Made by a program: the position numbers and the translations under genes. The notes below the pieces were generated by a model. The model worked only from the letters and a program-made list of their open reading frames with translations, did not search any database and was not told where the DNA came from. A stretch of DNA of 64,000 nucleotides from Rostratula benghalensis (Eukaryota; Chordata; Aves; Charadriiformes; Rostratulidae). Shown in pieces: positions 45,601 through 53,521 of the stretch (the stretch's first letter is position 1; each line of letters begins with the position of its first letter). The DNA is taken from positions 1,176,221-1,240,220 of the forward strand of contig VXAI01000189.1 of NCBI GenBank assembly GCA_013399305.1, written 5' to 3'.

Positions 45601-48157
45601 GATTGGGCTGGTGCAATCACTTGCAAGTACTGGAACAACTTAGCTCATGCTCAAATTTCAGGAATGCAATTAATTAATCACTACTCAGTACCCTAAAAAT
45701 GAAGTGAGCCATATCCCAGCTAACAGTCCACAGTATAACATTCACAGCACGTATAAAGCAATGAAGATGCTCATTACAGTGCCAGAAATAATATTTCCAG
45801 CAAAATATTATATATAAAGATGAAGTAATTATATGGCATGGCAACAAAAAGAGCTGTATAGTTTACAGCTGAGCTGAAAATCTGTAAGAATCTATTTCCA
45901 AAAAATACTTTCTTAAGCTAGAGACATATATGAACAATAAAGGATTAAGCATGCTTCTTCACTTCATATCACTGAGGGATATACTTTGCTTTTGATATGT
46001 ATGTCTAATATACACAACATATATAACCACACTGTAACCAAGACAGCAGACAAAAACGCACTAATGGAAAACCATGTCCTTTTGTTCTCATTCAAGAGAA
46101 AGCAGTTTGTAAAACACTATTTGTAATACATAAAACAACCACAAAAGCCCTCCAAGTTCACAGTTTTACAAGCTGCCTGTTCTCTCAGCTTTATGCAACG
46201 GAGAAATCAAAATCAGAAATTAGACTCATATTTAAGAGTGTATTTGGAAAAGTACCTTAAAGAAAGAAAGGATTCTAGTCTCTGACTTCAGCAGAGGGGA
46301 AGAACTGGCCACTACAGCACAAAATGAAACAAGGCATCGGCATTCCCCTTGCATTTACACCATGCTAAAGTGTCATTGCAAAACCATTTAAATTAACAAC
46401 TCCACAGTTATCACTTTTGCAGACAGTAATCAACCTTAAGTGAACCTGTGTGGGAGTATTCAAAACTGCCTCATTTTCTGAGTACCTTTGTAACTCTGAA
46501 CTAGACATTATAATGGCTATTGACTTGCTCAAACTTAGATTATTAGGCTAGATTTTCAGCTGGTTGAACTGGCATAGTTCCAACGATGTCCATTTATACC
46601 AACTGGCTCATTATTAATTCAAGGTCTTGTTTGCTCCTTAATGAATACTTCCACTAGTCACCTTCCCAACGGCAGCTTTAAACACTCAAACGTTACCTCC
46701 ATGGTCAGAATCATCATACTCAAGAACTTAGTTATCAAAAAATAATGTTTTCTCTCCTTTCATGAGGCATACTTAAGGTAAACTTTTTTAATCATTTACA
46801 AAACAAACTAAAATACCTCCTGTGCTATAATTAACGAACTAGAATTATGCTTTCATACAGCATCATTTGCATATAAATATAAAAATTTTACAACCCTAAG
46901 GGGACATTAAGGACGAAACAAAACAAGAATGGAATTAAACTGCTAAAGAGACAACACAGCCCTCTGTAACAAGTCTCTCTTACAGCCTCACCTTTTTCCT
47001 TACTTACTGTTATTTCTGTCTGTACTCATTCATACCTATTATCCTTCTCTGTTATTTTAAGATGCGATGCTGCATATTTTTTTTTTTAACATCTTTGTTA
47101 GGTCTTTTCATTTTTAAAATGCTATCTCTGCATTCTAAAACATATCAGGATACAAACATGTCACTAAGTTTGTGCATTTTCATTTAATGCATCACAGTGA
47201 TCAGAAACACAATGAACTGAAAATATGCGAGTCTGTTCCCTCAACCAAGGAGCACGCATAATTTTTCAAAAAGCTTTAAAAAATTCATATTTTACCATTT
47301 TCCAACCAAATCTCACTAATTACTTCAGTGAACAGTTAACTGTCAAATATACAAAGGAGAGCAACCACAATTTTTTATTGCTATTGTTAGTAGCATTAAG
47401 CAATTTAGTTTAAATACTTAGAAGAATATTTAGGAACTCAATGGAGCTGAATTATCTCAGTGAGAGCCTGAGGAACCTTAATGGTAGGCTCAGTAATTCC
47501 GCTGTGACACGTGGGAGGTAAAAACTTTTATTCTACACTACTGTTCCATGAGAAAATCTCCTTCAAAGGGCCTTTAGCAAAACTTGGGTGCTCAGTGAAA
47601 TCAACTGGTGTTCCACAAGACCTGTAATTTGACTGAAATTTCTAGTAAGTAGATGTACTCAGGTAACACCAAAGTAACTCAAAATAAAAATACACTATTA
47701 CAAAATATTTTCTAGCTTCTTTACTTTCTTTTTGTTCTGAGCGCCTCTTAAGATAAACCTTCAAATAACCACCTGGATCCAAATGTTTTTAATTTGGTTG
47801 TGCCCAAAAGCCACAATGAAGATATAGGGGTGGATATTATAAGAGCTGTACAAAGAGTAGGAAATGGTTTTCACTGTGGAAAGCTTGTAATAATCTTGAG
47901 GCACAAAGTTTTGTGATTAGATAAGTATTGATTTTCCTGATCAAGTGAGCAGGGCACTTAAGATGCCTTGATACCACCATGAAGTCGCCCATCAAATGTA
48001 CCTTGCTAAAGAAAGTTATACATACCTGGAATAAATTCCACTGACCATGCTGTGCTGGAAAGAGAGTTCTGCCGTGCTGGGTCCAGCAGCTTTGGAAATA
48101 AGCAGTATGACCAAACCTCGCATCTGTAAATTATTTCGGCTATCGTACACAAACCCC
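6616..48157 (-). CDS. PDSS2: PDSS2 (polyprenyl/decaprenyl diphosphate synthase subunit 2), partial, three internal exons
   Basis: Gene-level entry joining 48157-48026, 23396-23198 and 6690-6616 on the minus strand. The join is 406 bases and reads without a stop from the third base of one codon to a complete final codon. The translation matches my recollection of vertebrate PDSS2 over its whole length, with landmarks [54 protein letters not shown] and VVELISSAI. In the known family, PDSS2 pairs with PDSS1 in mitochondria to elongate isoprenyl chains from isopentenyl diphosphate for ubiquinone. PDSS2 itself lacks the Asp-rich catalytic motifs, and that is also what is seen here. The N-terminal targeting exon and the C-terminal exons are outside the window. 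The assignment is firm; exon numbers are inferred from the mammalian gene. Confidence 0.95.
8099..8143. repeat. Homopyrimidine tract T10-CCGCT-C17-T13
   Basis: A 45-base block of almost pure pyrimidine on the plus strand (one G at 8111), including C17 at 8114-8130 directly followed by T13 at 8131-8143. The PDSS2 sense strand is therefore a homopurine A13-G17 tract. Homopolymer lengths in draft sequence are unreliable. Confidence 0.9.
9825..9878. repeat. T/G-rich low-complexity tract
   Basis: Irregular TTTTG-type repeats with T runs on the plus strand (CAAAA-type on the PDSS2 sense strand). Similar tracts occur at 18361-18406 and 30928-31010. Confidence 0.85.
13178..13432 (+). mobile_element. 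CR1 LINE fragment, 3' end
   Basis: Matches the 3' part of bird CR1. It begins around the gacaggatgaggcaatgggc segment, runs through gaaattccatctggaca and gtggagatattcaaaagccacctggacat, and ends with the typical ttggactagatcatct, then gaggtcccttctaatctcaaccattctgtga. It is 5'-truncated, as usual for CR1 insertions, with many substitutions suggesting an old insertion. It lies antisense to PDSS2. Confidence 0.9.
15637..15977 (+). pseudogene. Coding-like, frameshifted stretch; possible dead retrocopy or exon remnant
   Basis: I do not recognise the parent gene. One plus frame is open from just after an acceptor-like site (tactttttt...catgcag ending 15636) to a TAG at about 15767. It includes [20 protein letters not shown] and SSFGKA. 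A second frame continues from 15756 to a stop at 15975-15977, with [20 protein letters not shown] and [20 protein letters not shown]. Both pieces have ordinary protein-like composition rather than the Ser/Phe/Cys-rich look of chance frames, and they abut, as expected if one reading frame was broken by an indel near 15760. AATAAA occurs shortly after, around 16007. It could still be chance, since neither piece is longer than expected at this base composition. Confidence 0.3.
18361..18406. repeat. T/G-rich low-complexity tract
   Basis: Contains tttgtttgtttgg and a T11 run (18396-18406), in the same orientation as the other T/G tracts of the window. No mobile element is recognisable around it; the CR1 copy at 18630 is separate. 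Confidence 0.8.
18630..19231 (+). mobile_element. CR1 LINE fragment with ORF2 C-terminus and 3' UTR
   Basis: About 0.6 kb of CR1 in plus orientation. It starts near gggctgtatcaaaagcagcg, passes through the strongly CR1-like ccccacctggagtactgtgt and ggcatggaccagttgcag, and reaches the 3' end ggttggactagatgacctttt and ttctatgattctgtg. In the frame starting at 18842, residues resembling the CR1 ORF2 tail are legible ([20 protein letters not shown], then [13 protein letters not shown]), but stops interrupt the frame upstream. It is truncated at the 5' end and non-functional. Confidence 0.95.
20810..21140. promoter_or_regulatory. Candidate conserved non-coding block
   Basis: Non-repetitive sequence with dense AT-core homeodomain-like motifs (gctaattttaccc, ggcaattataaaat, catctaattgtcag) mixed with unique GC-containing words, in the style of vertebrate conserved intronic enhancers. 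There is no reading frame and no splice structure. Conservation itself cannot be tested from one sequence. Confidence 0.25.
21526..21544. repeat. Poly-A tract (A19)
   Basis: Nineteen consecutive A on the plus strand in AT-rich intron, with no recognisable retroposon upstream. Confidence 0.95.
22275..22445 (+). mobile_element. CR1 LINE fragment, 3' end (diverged subfamily)
   Basis: The segment gaggttttaagaacaaact then agacaaacatgtcaagaatg, followed by ggtgtaactgatcctgtctg and gatctcttaaggtctccatc ending in cccattttctaagat, is the 3' tail of an older CR1 type in plus orientation. Internal small deletions and substitutions are evident. The 5' limit is approximate. Confidence 0.75.
22634..22670. 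repeat. A13/T13 imperfect palindrome
   Basis: A13, then gagg, then AAAAAGCTTTTT running into T13. Long complementary A and T runs around a GCTT core could pair into an A/T hairpin. It lies about 190 bases past the CR1 copy ending near 22445. Confidence 0.8.
22916..23022 (-). mobile_element. CR1 LINE 3' terminal fragment
   Basis: Reads cacagaatcatttaggttgg, aaaagacctttgagatcatc, then tgccaagcccaccactaagc on the plus strand, which is the reverse complement of the bird CR1 3' end. The element is therefore in the same orientation as PDSS2, severely 5'-truncated (about 0.1 kb), and sits about 175 bases downstream of the exon 3 donor. Confidence 0.92.
23198..23396 (-). CDS. PDSS2: PDSS2 exon 3
   Basis: 199-base exon. 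The acceptor tttgttttcag ends at 23397, and the donor is AAG|gtaaaa with gt at 23197-23196. One leading base C completes a Ser codon with exon 2, then 66 codons run from [10 protein letters not shown] to QLQNTK. The segment [15 protein letters not shown] aligns by position with the ELIHTASLIHDD-type first Asp-rich motif of catalytic trans-prenyltransferases, but the aspartates are absent (HRGIVN instead). The following [17 protein letters not shown] is the well-conserved helix that follows in catalytic enzymes too. So the fold is retained but the metal-binding site is not, the hallmark of the PDSS2 subunit. A CR1 fragment starts only about 175 bases into the next intron. Confidence 0.96.
24600..25620. 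promoter_or_regulatory. Candidate conserved enhancer-like region, CpG-richer core at 25130-25560
   Basis: An unusually information-rich intronic stretch, about 1.2 kb upstream (in plus coordinates) of exon 3. The core at 25130-25560 keeps more CpG than any neighbouring sequence (cgctcgg, tcggttt, gccgagc, ctcgagcgacggc, cccgagg), together with CAGCTG at 25288-25293, gggttaataaaatttc and cattaatatccc. CpG retention without an exon or CpG-island promoter suggests constraint or low methylation. No ORF with splice sites explains it. Likely an enhancer or other conserved element; this is inference. Confidence 0.35.
26763..26945 (-). mobile_element. CR1 LINE fragment, 3' end
   Basis: The plus strand reads gaatcacagaactgctgagg, ctggaagggacctctggagg, then tgggccatgtccagatggct and tttgaatacctccaaagact, the reverse complement of the CR1 3' region. 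It is 5'-truncated and the match fades after about 26945. Confidence 0.92.
28626..28635. other. Assembly gap (10 N)
   Basis: Ten consecutive N separate aggat from aaata within intron 2. The fixed small size suggests a placeholder of unknown true length, so distances across this point may be wrong. Confidence 0.99.
30928..31010. repeat. T/G-rich low-complexity tract, 83 bases
   Basis: Made only of T and G on the plus strand in this span, with ttgg and ttttg repeating units (ggttggttggtttttgttgg among them). It is the longest simple-sequence tract in the window and reads as a C/A-only purine-pyrimidine mix on the PDSS2 sense strand. Confidence 0.9.
32270..33183 (+). mobile_element. CR1 LINE, 5'-truncated, with nearly intact ORF2 C-terminus
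   Basis: The best-preserved repeat in the window. It starts near ggatatggagtgcaccatc and ends at gatgatcccaagggtctttt, then ccaacctgaatgattttat. The translation covers the ORF2 C-terminal part after the reverse-transcriptase active site, with [12 protein letters not shown] near 32290 (the FADD box reads FAGD), [36 protein letters not shown] and [14 protein letters not shown], and stops at 33102-33104. Two lesions break the frame: a one-base insertion near 32455 (between LGHNN and HYRLGE) and a CGA-to-TGA stop at 32793-32795, typical CpG decay. No full-length element is present, so it cannot move by itself. It is antisense to PDSS2. Confidence 0.96.
34297..34490 (+). mobile_element. CR1 LINE fragment, 3' end
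   Basis: Contains ctgcccagagaggttgtgga, gacattcaaaacccacctgg, then gcagggggattggactggat and gatctttcaaggtctcttcc, ending near gatattctgcgat. It is a short 5'-truncated CR1 tail in plus orientation, moderately diverged. Confidence 0.9.
34925..35250. promoter_or_regulatory. Candidate conserved non-coding block
   Basis: Unique sequence with clustered motifs such as atgtcaaataagagttgaca, ggtaatgagcc and gctcattagatatac, without repeats or homopolymers until a purine run near 35242. It lies between the CR1 fragment at 34490 and ordinary AT-rich intron. Confidence 0.25.
35847..35911. repeat. C9 ... G12 complementary homopolymer pair
   Basis: C9 at 35847-35855 and G12 at 35900-35911 are separated by 44 bases. 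They can pair into a GC hairpin. Both runs are error-prone in sequencing. Confidence 0.85.
39824..39824. other. Single undetermined base in a T-rich tract
   Basis: One N inside tttnttttttt, next to low-complexity sequence. This is consistent with unresolved homopolymer length rather than a real gap. Confidence 0.95.
40985..41235. promoter_or_regulatory. Candidate conserved enhancer-like block with SOX- and homeodomain-type motifs
   Basis: An exact 8-mer ATTGTTAC occurs at 41069-41076 and again at 41082-41089. It is followed by TAATTAG at 41092-41098, CAATTAGC at 41110-41117, cattaataag and GATTAATCT at 41132-41140, and CAGCTG near 41153. ATTGTT is a SOX-type core, TAAT/ATTA cores are homeodomain-type, and TAATCT is OTX/PITX-like. 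Such density in about 100 bases of non-repeat sequence is typical of developmental enhancers. Function is inferred. Confidence 0.35.
46545..46610. repeat. Possible fragment of an ancient palindromic amniote repeat
   Basis: The stretch ttttcagctggttgaactgg, catagttccaacgatgtcca, then tttataccaactggct resembles a decayed palindrome: CAGCTGGT... and ...ACCAACTGG are near-complementary ends, with an inner caTAGTTCCA...TGtCCAttTA. It recalls the TTTACACCAGCTG-type short repeats common in sauropsid genomes. The family name is not assigned. Confidence 0.3.
48026..48157 (-). CDS. PDSS2: PDSS2 exon 2
   Basis: 132-base exon. The acceptor is a long T-rich tract ending in tttgcag before base 48157, and the donor is CAG|gtatgt with gt at 48025-48024. 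The first base completes a codon begun in exon 1, 43 full codons follow (starting [10 protein letters not shown], ending SGIYS), and the last two bases AG join C of exon 3 to give Ser. In canonical polyprenyl synthases this segment carries GGKRxRP, which binds the diphosphate of the substrate. Here the equivalent place reads NNLQMRGLV, so the motif is degenerate, as expected for PDSS2. The stretch between AAGPST and MVSGIYS (AELSFQHS) is the least familiar part and, from memory, one residue shorter than the mammalian protein. Length divisible by three with equal phases means that skipping it would keep the frame. Confidence 0.94.
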
Positions 48158-50339
48158 CTGCAAAATGGAAAGAACAAAAAAAATGAAAGCATGTTTTCAG
48201 AATTCATTTTCACGGGTCATACCAAAGTGGAAAGACAGACTCAGATCTCAGGCTGCCATTTCATCAATCTTTAATATTCAAATTTGTGTGGAAATAACCT
48301 GCAATTGTTAATCATGATCTTTTGTCATCCTTTACCCGAGCAATTAAATACGACGATTGCAGTAAGCAAGTATTAAGGATTAAATCTCATTTATTTCCAA
48401 GGAGCAGCACATATCCTGCATTTCATGTCAGGAACATTTCAGAATAATTCAATATGATCTACTGTAACAGGAACATAAGAGCTTTCAAGTTTGTTGTTTG
48501 AAGTATAAAAAAAGCCAAAAGAAGCCTTGTACTTCAAGAGACAAAAGGGAAAGGAGGAAAGGTACAATCAAAACGTACAACCTGCTGAAAGAACACTGTT
48601 TAGACCGGAGTGGTTGAGAACAGACTGCACAATACATACAACATGTCTCAGTATATTAGGAATAGACTTTGCAGAAACTGATGACATGTAAAATAAGAGA
48701 TAAATGAAGTACAGAGGGGCTGTTTTAAACCAAGCAACTGTTTCCAATGCTACACCTTTAAATTTGGGGTCAGAAGGAAACTGCCCCAAACCCCATGTCT
48801 TTTGAAAGCAATTCTAGCTGACCACTGAGATACACCATCTCAGAAATCAGCTTGTTTTAAAGCAAGCTTAATTTTCCTTTTTGACTGCAATGTCTCCAGT
48901 TGTGTTCTTCCTGTCCTTGTTAAGCTTTTTTTCTACTTCCTGTGTTCATCAATAAGGCTAAATAGCTAGAAGAAAGGATAATATATTCCAGATGCCACTA
49001 AATTTGTAAACTAATTTCCAGTAAATAAGGGCCAGAATCTCTGATATAATCTAAATATTTGTTAAATAAATCATATGAAGAATTACATCATAGATTATTA
49101 AGCACTTCAAGCAATGCTATTCCAGAGCCCTAATAACCAAAGTTATTTTCACCCTAATGACTGAAGGAAATCAAAACAGAACTGTCTTTAAAATATCTGA
49201 ATGAAAATCTAAGGTGCTGATCTTGGAAGTGTGTTTGAATAAATGGAACAGTAGATGCAACCTTAAAGTTTCATTTGGATTTTTTTCATTACTTTTACAC
49301 CACTTCACAATGCAAGAATATCTTCAGTGTACTATTTCATTTTACAAAGAAACATAAAGTTTAAAAAATAGATAATTTAAATAGCACCCTTCTGTGTGGG
49401 AACTCTTGTGCTACTGCAAAAAAAAATAATAAAAAATCTTCACTTCACGAGTCTTTATAACCTTTCCTACAGCGATGGGGAAATGGCCCAAACTACATGA
49501 CTCAAAAAGCTCTAGGAGGAGAACGAGGAGGTTTTGGTACTAGACAACTTCTGGGCTTAACCTTCACACCTCCCCTCAATTCCAGGGAGCTTCCCCCTCC
49601 ATAGAAGCCCTGAGCTCACAGTGCAGCTACAGCCTGTAAACACCGCTAATGGTTGACCTAGGAGGCGGCCAGTATGGCTTTCTATCACAACCCACAACAT
49701 TTTTACCTCTGGCAGGGTCTAATGAGCCAAACGAGGCCATAGCTTTTTGTTCTGTGCCTTTCCAATATGCCCTCATCCCATTTTCTCCTCCTGCAGACTG
49801 GCTGGCCCACCCAGGAACAAGGTGGGAGTGAGGTGTACAGAGCCTGGTGGGGCTACACCCCATTCTCAGCAACGTGGGTGACTGTGGTGTTAAAGCAGGT
49901 ATCAACTTCTGCTAAAATTTCCAAAAGAGAGAACAAGCGTGCATGGCTTCAGACAGTGACAGAGTTTGGTTCAACTTAGCCGAGGTTTTAAGAACCAAGC
50001 GGACACCAAACATTTCCAGGCAAAGTTGAAAATGAGCCAAAAGCAAAGGACTAGACACAATCTTTACCTGCAATAATACGTTAGTCTCTCTTAACAGAGC
50101 AGTGAAATGCAAATAGCAATTAACACATTACATTGCTAACTATCTTAAAATAAACCAATTAAATTGTTTCTGAAAATTAGGAGAACATGGGTAATCAATA
50201 TTTTAATGGAAGACACTCAGCACAGGTTTTAGCATGTGAAATTCAAACATAACTTCTTGAGGAGAAACCGGGCCACAGGACCACCAGCTCTCACTTTTTC
50301 CACCCTCAGAGAACCTTAAGAAAAACCCAACTGACCAAT

Positions 50340-50363
50340 CCCCTTCCCCTCCCCTAAAACCCC
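50340..50363 (-). other. Predicted G-quadruplex motif on the PDSS2 sense strand
   Basis: The plus strand reads CCCC-TT-CCCC-T-CCCC-TAAAA-CCCC. The minus strand is therefore G4-N5-G4-N1-G4-N2-G4, satisfying the standard four-tract rule with tracts of four and loops of 5, 1 and 2. It would be present in the PDSS2 pre-mRNA (intron 1). Formation in cells is not shown. Confidence 0.7.
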
Positions 50364-52429
50364 AAACTTAAAAATCAACAAACCCCACCCCAACAACACA
50401 ACCCTGACTAAGACAGCATAAAAACCAGTGAACGGAAGATGCCATACAAATTCCCAGCACAGAAATGTTTTCTTTTTTAGATGAGCCCCCCAGTGCTTCC
50501 CAACCACAGAAACTCAGGAAAGCTTGTACAGCTCAGATCTCTTCCCAGGAACACACACTGTGGTCCTGCACCTTTATTTTATTTACCAGGTCTATGTAAT
50601 GAGGGATTTTAAAGAGGAGGGGACAGCTTGCCTTCAGCATTCTGTAAATTTATAACTCGCATACCTTTATTCTCACCAAGCACACACACACAAAAAACCA
50701 AACCCTTTTCTTACCAGGTGCCAAAATACAGTTTAGAGAAAGCAGCCAATGCAGTTAAAACTTAAACTAAAACTTGAAACTCCATAGACTTCTAAAGCCA
50801 GAGCCACGATGAACATGAAACTATCAAGGAGAAAACAGAAAATACATGTACTGAATAATATATAATGTGTATGCATTCTGTCCATGGAATTCATAAATAT
50901 TTGTGGTGGTGTAAGTACCTCTCAGGCTCAAACTTCATTTGACCACATTACTCACAGCCACGTAAGTTGCACAGGTAGTGCAACGAAGTACAGCTATATT
51001 CCCTCAACATTACTTACAACTCAATATTTTTTAAAGAAAATTGGTTTTAAGAAAGAAATGGTTTTTTTTTTTCCCCACATATGTATGTCCTACATAAAAT
51101 CAGAGTGGCTTACTACATGTAGGATCCTATAAGAAATCAGTAACACTTTAACAACAACAAAAAAAACCAACCCAAACCCAATCAAAATACTACATATTAT
51201 GGTGATACTTTTAATAATCTGAACACTCTGGCTTGTCATGCCCTACAGCTCGCCAAGGGACAGGATGTTACAGAAGTAGAGGGGAAAGGTGTTCACAGCA
51301 GAATTATCAAGTGCTGGCCTTTAAATAAGCCCCTGCCTAGACAGACAGCACCAGAAGTGAAGCACTGCAGTACTTCTACCTGATCCAGATGAGGTGAGGA
51401 ACAGAAGCAGAAAATTACCTGTGCTGAAAATACTCAATTAGTTTTGTAGCAATAGTGAAAGGAAGTGTTCAGTGCTGTTCAGGGGGGGTAGCAGCAGCAC
51501 CAGCAACAAATGCCTGGCAGTCTCAGCAGAAAACGATTGAGAAGTGCAGTTTGGGGGGAAAGAACAGGACATAAAAATCAAATAGAGCAATAATAAGGAG
51601 CAACAGGTCTGTTAATTCTACACCTAATCATATAGCCTATATGTTAGGTATGGTTTGGGTGTCATTTTCAGACAGGATTTTCTACGAATTACCAAACCAG
51701 TAGTCAAAGTCTAATTCCATTCAAAACACGACTGAAGTTGCGTTACTGACATGTACCATATCCACGTGAGAGCAAAACCACCTTAGACTTGAAACAAATC
51801 AAGCCTACGGTGATCATCCTTTAGACACCAGAAACTACTGCAGCTACTTGACATGGCTTCAGGGGTCACATTCGCATTCTGAATTAAGCTCCCCAGAGAT
51901 ATTCCACACAAATAACAGCAACACAAAAGTCTTCCAGATGGTGCAATTAGTCTTGATGGGTACGTGGCAGCAGACAGGTGCCTCTAGGGGGAAAAAAAAA
52001 GTGAACTAAAAGCAACCCAAGTGAAATTGTGCACACAAAAAAAAAGGATGCATCAAGCTGAAAGTCTTTTGGAAAACCTCTGCTGAATACCACAAGTACA
52101 CGCAACAGGGTACCCCAAAAGGAAACATTAACACAGTTTTCCTTGCTCTAAGTTACAGGGTATCGTGCAAATTATATACCTCATCCCCAAGGGATCACAT
52201 GCCAAGGAAGGTGGGAAAGTCAAACACTCGTACAATTCAGTTTCACAAAACATTAAGAAATTGGGGGCTGGGGGGAAGGCATGTAACTCTAGATATTATC
52301 TGTGTGACAGAATAACCCATTTGAAAACTAGAAGATTCACAGTTTTAAATACAGAACACTTGACAAAGAATTCCTCTTGGAGCACAGGGGAGAAGCGCCT
52401 GGCTCTGACACATGCGCAGTGTGACACTG

Positions 52430-52730
52430 TACGGGCACAAGGGACTCACACCACCCACTCAAGCAATGACACTGGCTAATAGCTAATGTGCTGCAAATTA
52501 CACCTCCTACTACCAGGGCTCGTCTGCTGCAGAGAATAAATCAAGCAAACATGAGCATTTCACTTAATGCTTTGTGTATTTCTCTGCATGTGCGGCCATT
52601 TCAGTAGACTTTGCAGTTAAAATATTCACCTCCAATAACTGTCAGGTTTAACTCCATCAGTAATTTGCACTTGCATTACAAAAATAAAATAAATCTACTA
52701 TTTATTGCAAGCACCATTTGTATTTTTGAG
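52430..52730. promoter_or_regulatory. Candidate conserved non-coding block
   Basis: Contains gctaatagctaatgtgctgc, aaattacacc, gtgcggccatttcag and gtttaactccatcagtaatt in close succession, free of repeats. It ends where an AT-rich run begins. There is no coding frame. Enhancer-like appearance only. Confidence 0.22.
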
Positions 52731-53109
52731 CAGTTTTATTTAAAGAATGCAAAGATTTTCAGGAGATAGAAATAGCTAATGTTCTTACCACTTTTTTTTT
52801 TTTTTTAATGCCATTAAACTAAACTCTGAAATGAAACAATAGGAGGAAACATGGCAAATACAACAGTTAACTCTATGGAATAGATGGACATGGGGGGAAA
52901 TTCAAGGCATCAAATGAGAGTTAAAAAAATAAAGCAAGCACAGCAACTGTGAAGTCAACTGAGTCAGCAAGTGGGTGTAGCACGTACTTAAGGGCTTTAA
53001 CCACCAAAAATACAGAACAAATTTCCCATAAAAGCAGATGTGATACTGTATTTCAGAAGGGTCAAAAGGAGGTTGCTAAATATTTAGTCAGATGTTTTTA
53101 GTATTTCCC

Positions 53110-53450
53110 AAAGGTTCCGCTCGTGACTGAAGCGGACAGGAGCTGCTGGATTTGCAGCCCTTTCATCCATTATCCCGACAGGCCGGCAAGAGCCCCTCCA
53201 CCATCGCCCCAGGTGTGTGCTCTTCTAGTCACCAGCCTGCTGGCAGGGGCTGGAGTGAACAGATCATTGTCCCACGCACCTCTGCTGGCGATTTTACCCT
53301 TCCTGCCCATGCATTTTATCGAAGGTGTCCCACTGATAAGATCAATCATCTTGTTTCAGGTCATGGGCGAGCTCTGTTTAGCTCCAAGGGGAAGGAAAGC
53401 AGGGAGAGAGATGGGGTGGTGATCAACCATTCCTCTGCCTCCCCCTTTCA
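53110..53450. promoter_or_regulatory. Candidate conserved non-coding block, GC-richer than surroundings
   Basis: Stands out by GC content and retained CpG (ttccgctcgtg, agcggac, cccgacaggccgg, catcgcccc, ggcgagctc). It includes tgataagatcaatcatct, with a GATA-type TGATAAG. Two plus frames are open across it, but with no acceptor/donor pair and no recognisable protein, which low stop density alone explains. Confidence 0.3.
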
Positions 53451-53480
53451 GATGTCAAAAAAAAAAAAGAGGGGGTCAGG

Positions 53481-53521
53481 GATATATATATTTACACACA
53501 CACACACAAAAAAATATATAA
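53481..53521. repeat. Compound (TA)n-(CA)n microsatellite
   Basis: gatatatata, ttt, an AC repeat of about seven to eight units at 53494-53508, an A run, then tatata. It is preceded by a poly-A run near 53458-53468. A short microsatellite directly beside the GC-richer block at 53110-53450. Confidence 0.85.

Larger units (their letters stand above)
23397..48025 (-). other. PDSS2: PDSS2 intron 2 (24.6 kb)
   Basis: Bounded by the exon 2 donor gtatgt at 48025 and the exon 3 acceptor ttttcag at 23397. It contains three CR1 fragments (26763-26945 minus, 32270-33183 plus, 34297-34490 plus), the N gap, the T/G-rich tract at 30928-31010, the C9/G12 pair at 35847-35911, and candidate conserved non-coding blocks near 24600-25620, 34925-35250 and 40985-41235. 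A possible ancient repeat lies at 46545-46610. Several good-looking plus-strand donor sites occur (30250, 30537, 40200) but no gene could be assembled from them. The remainder is AT-rich intronic sequence with only chance-length open frames. Confidence 0.9.
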
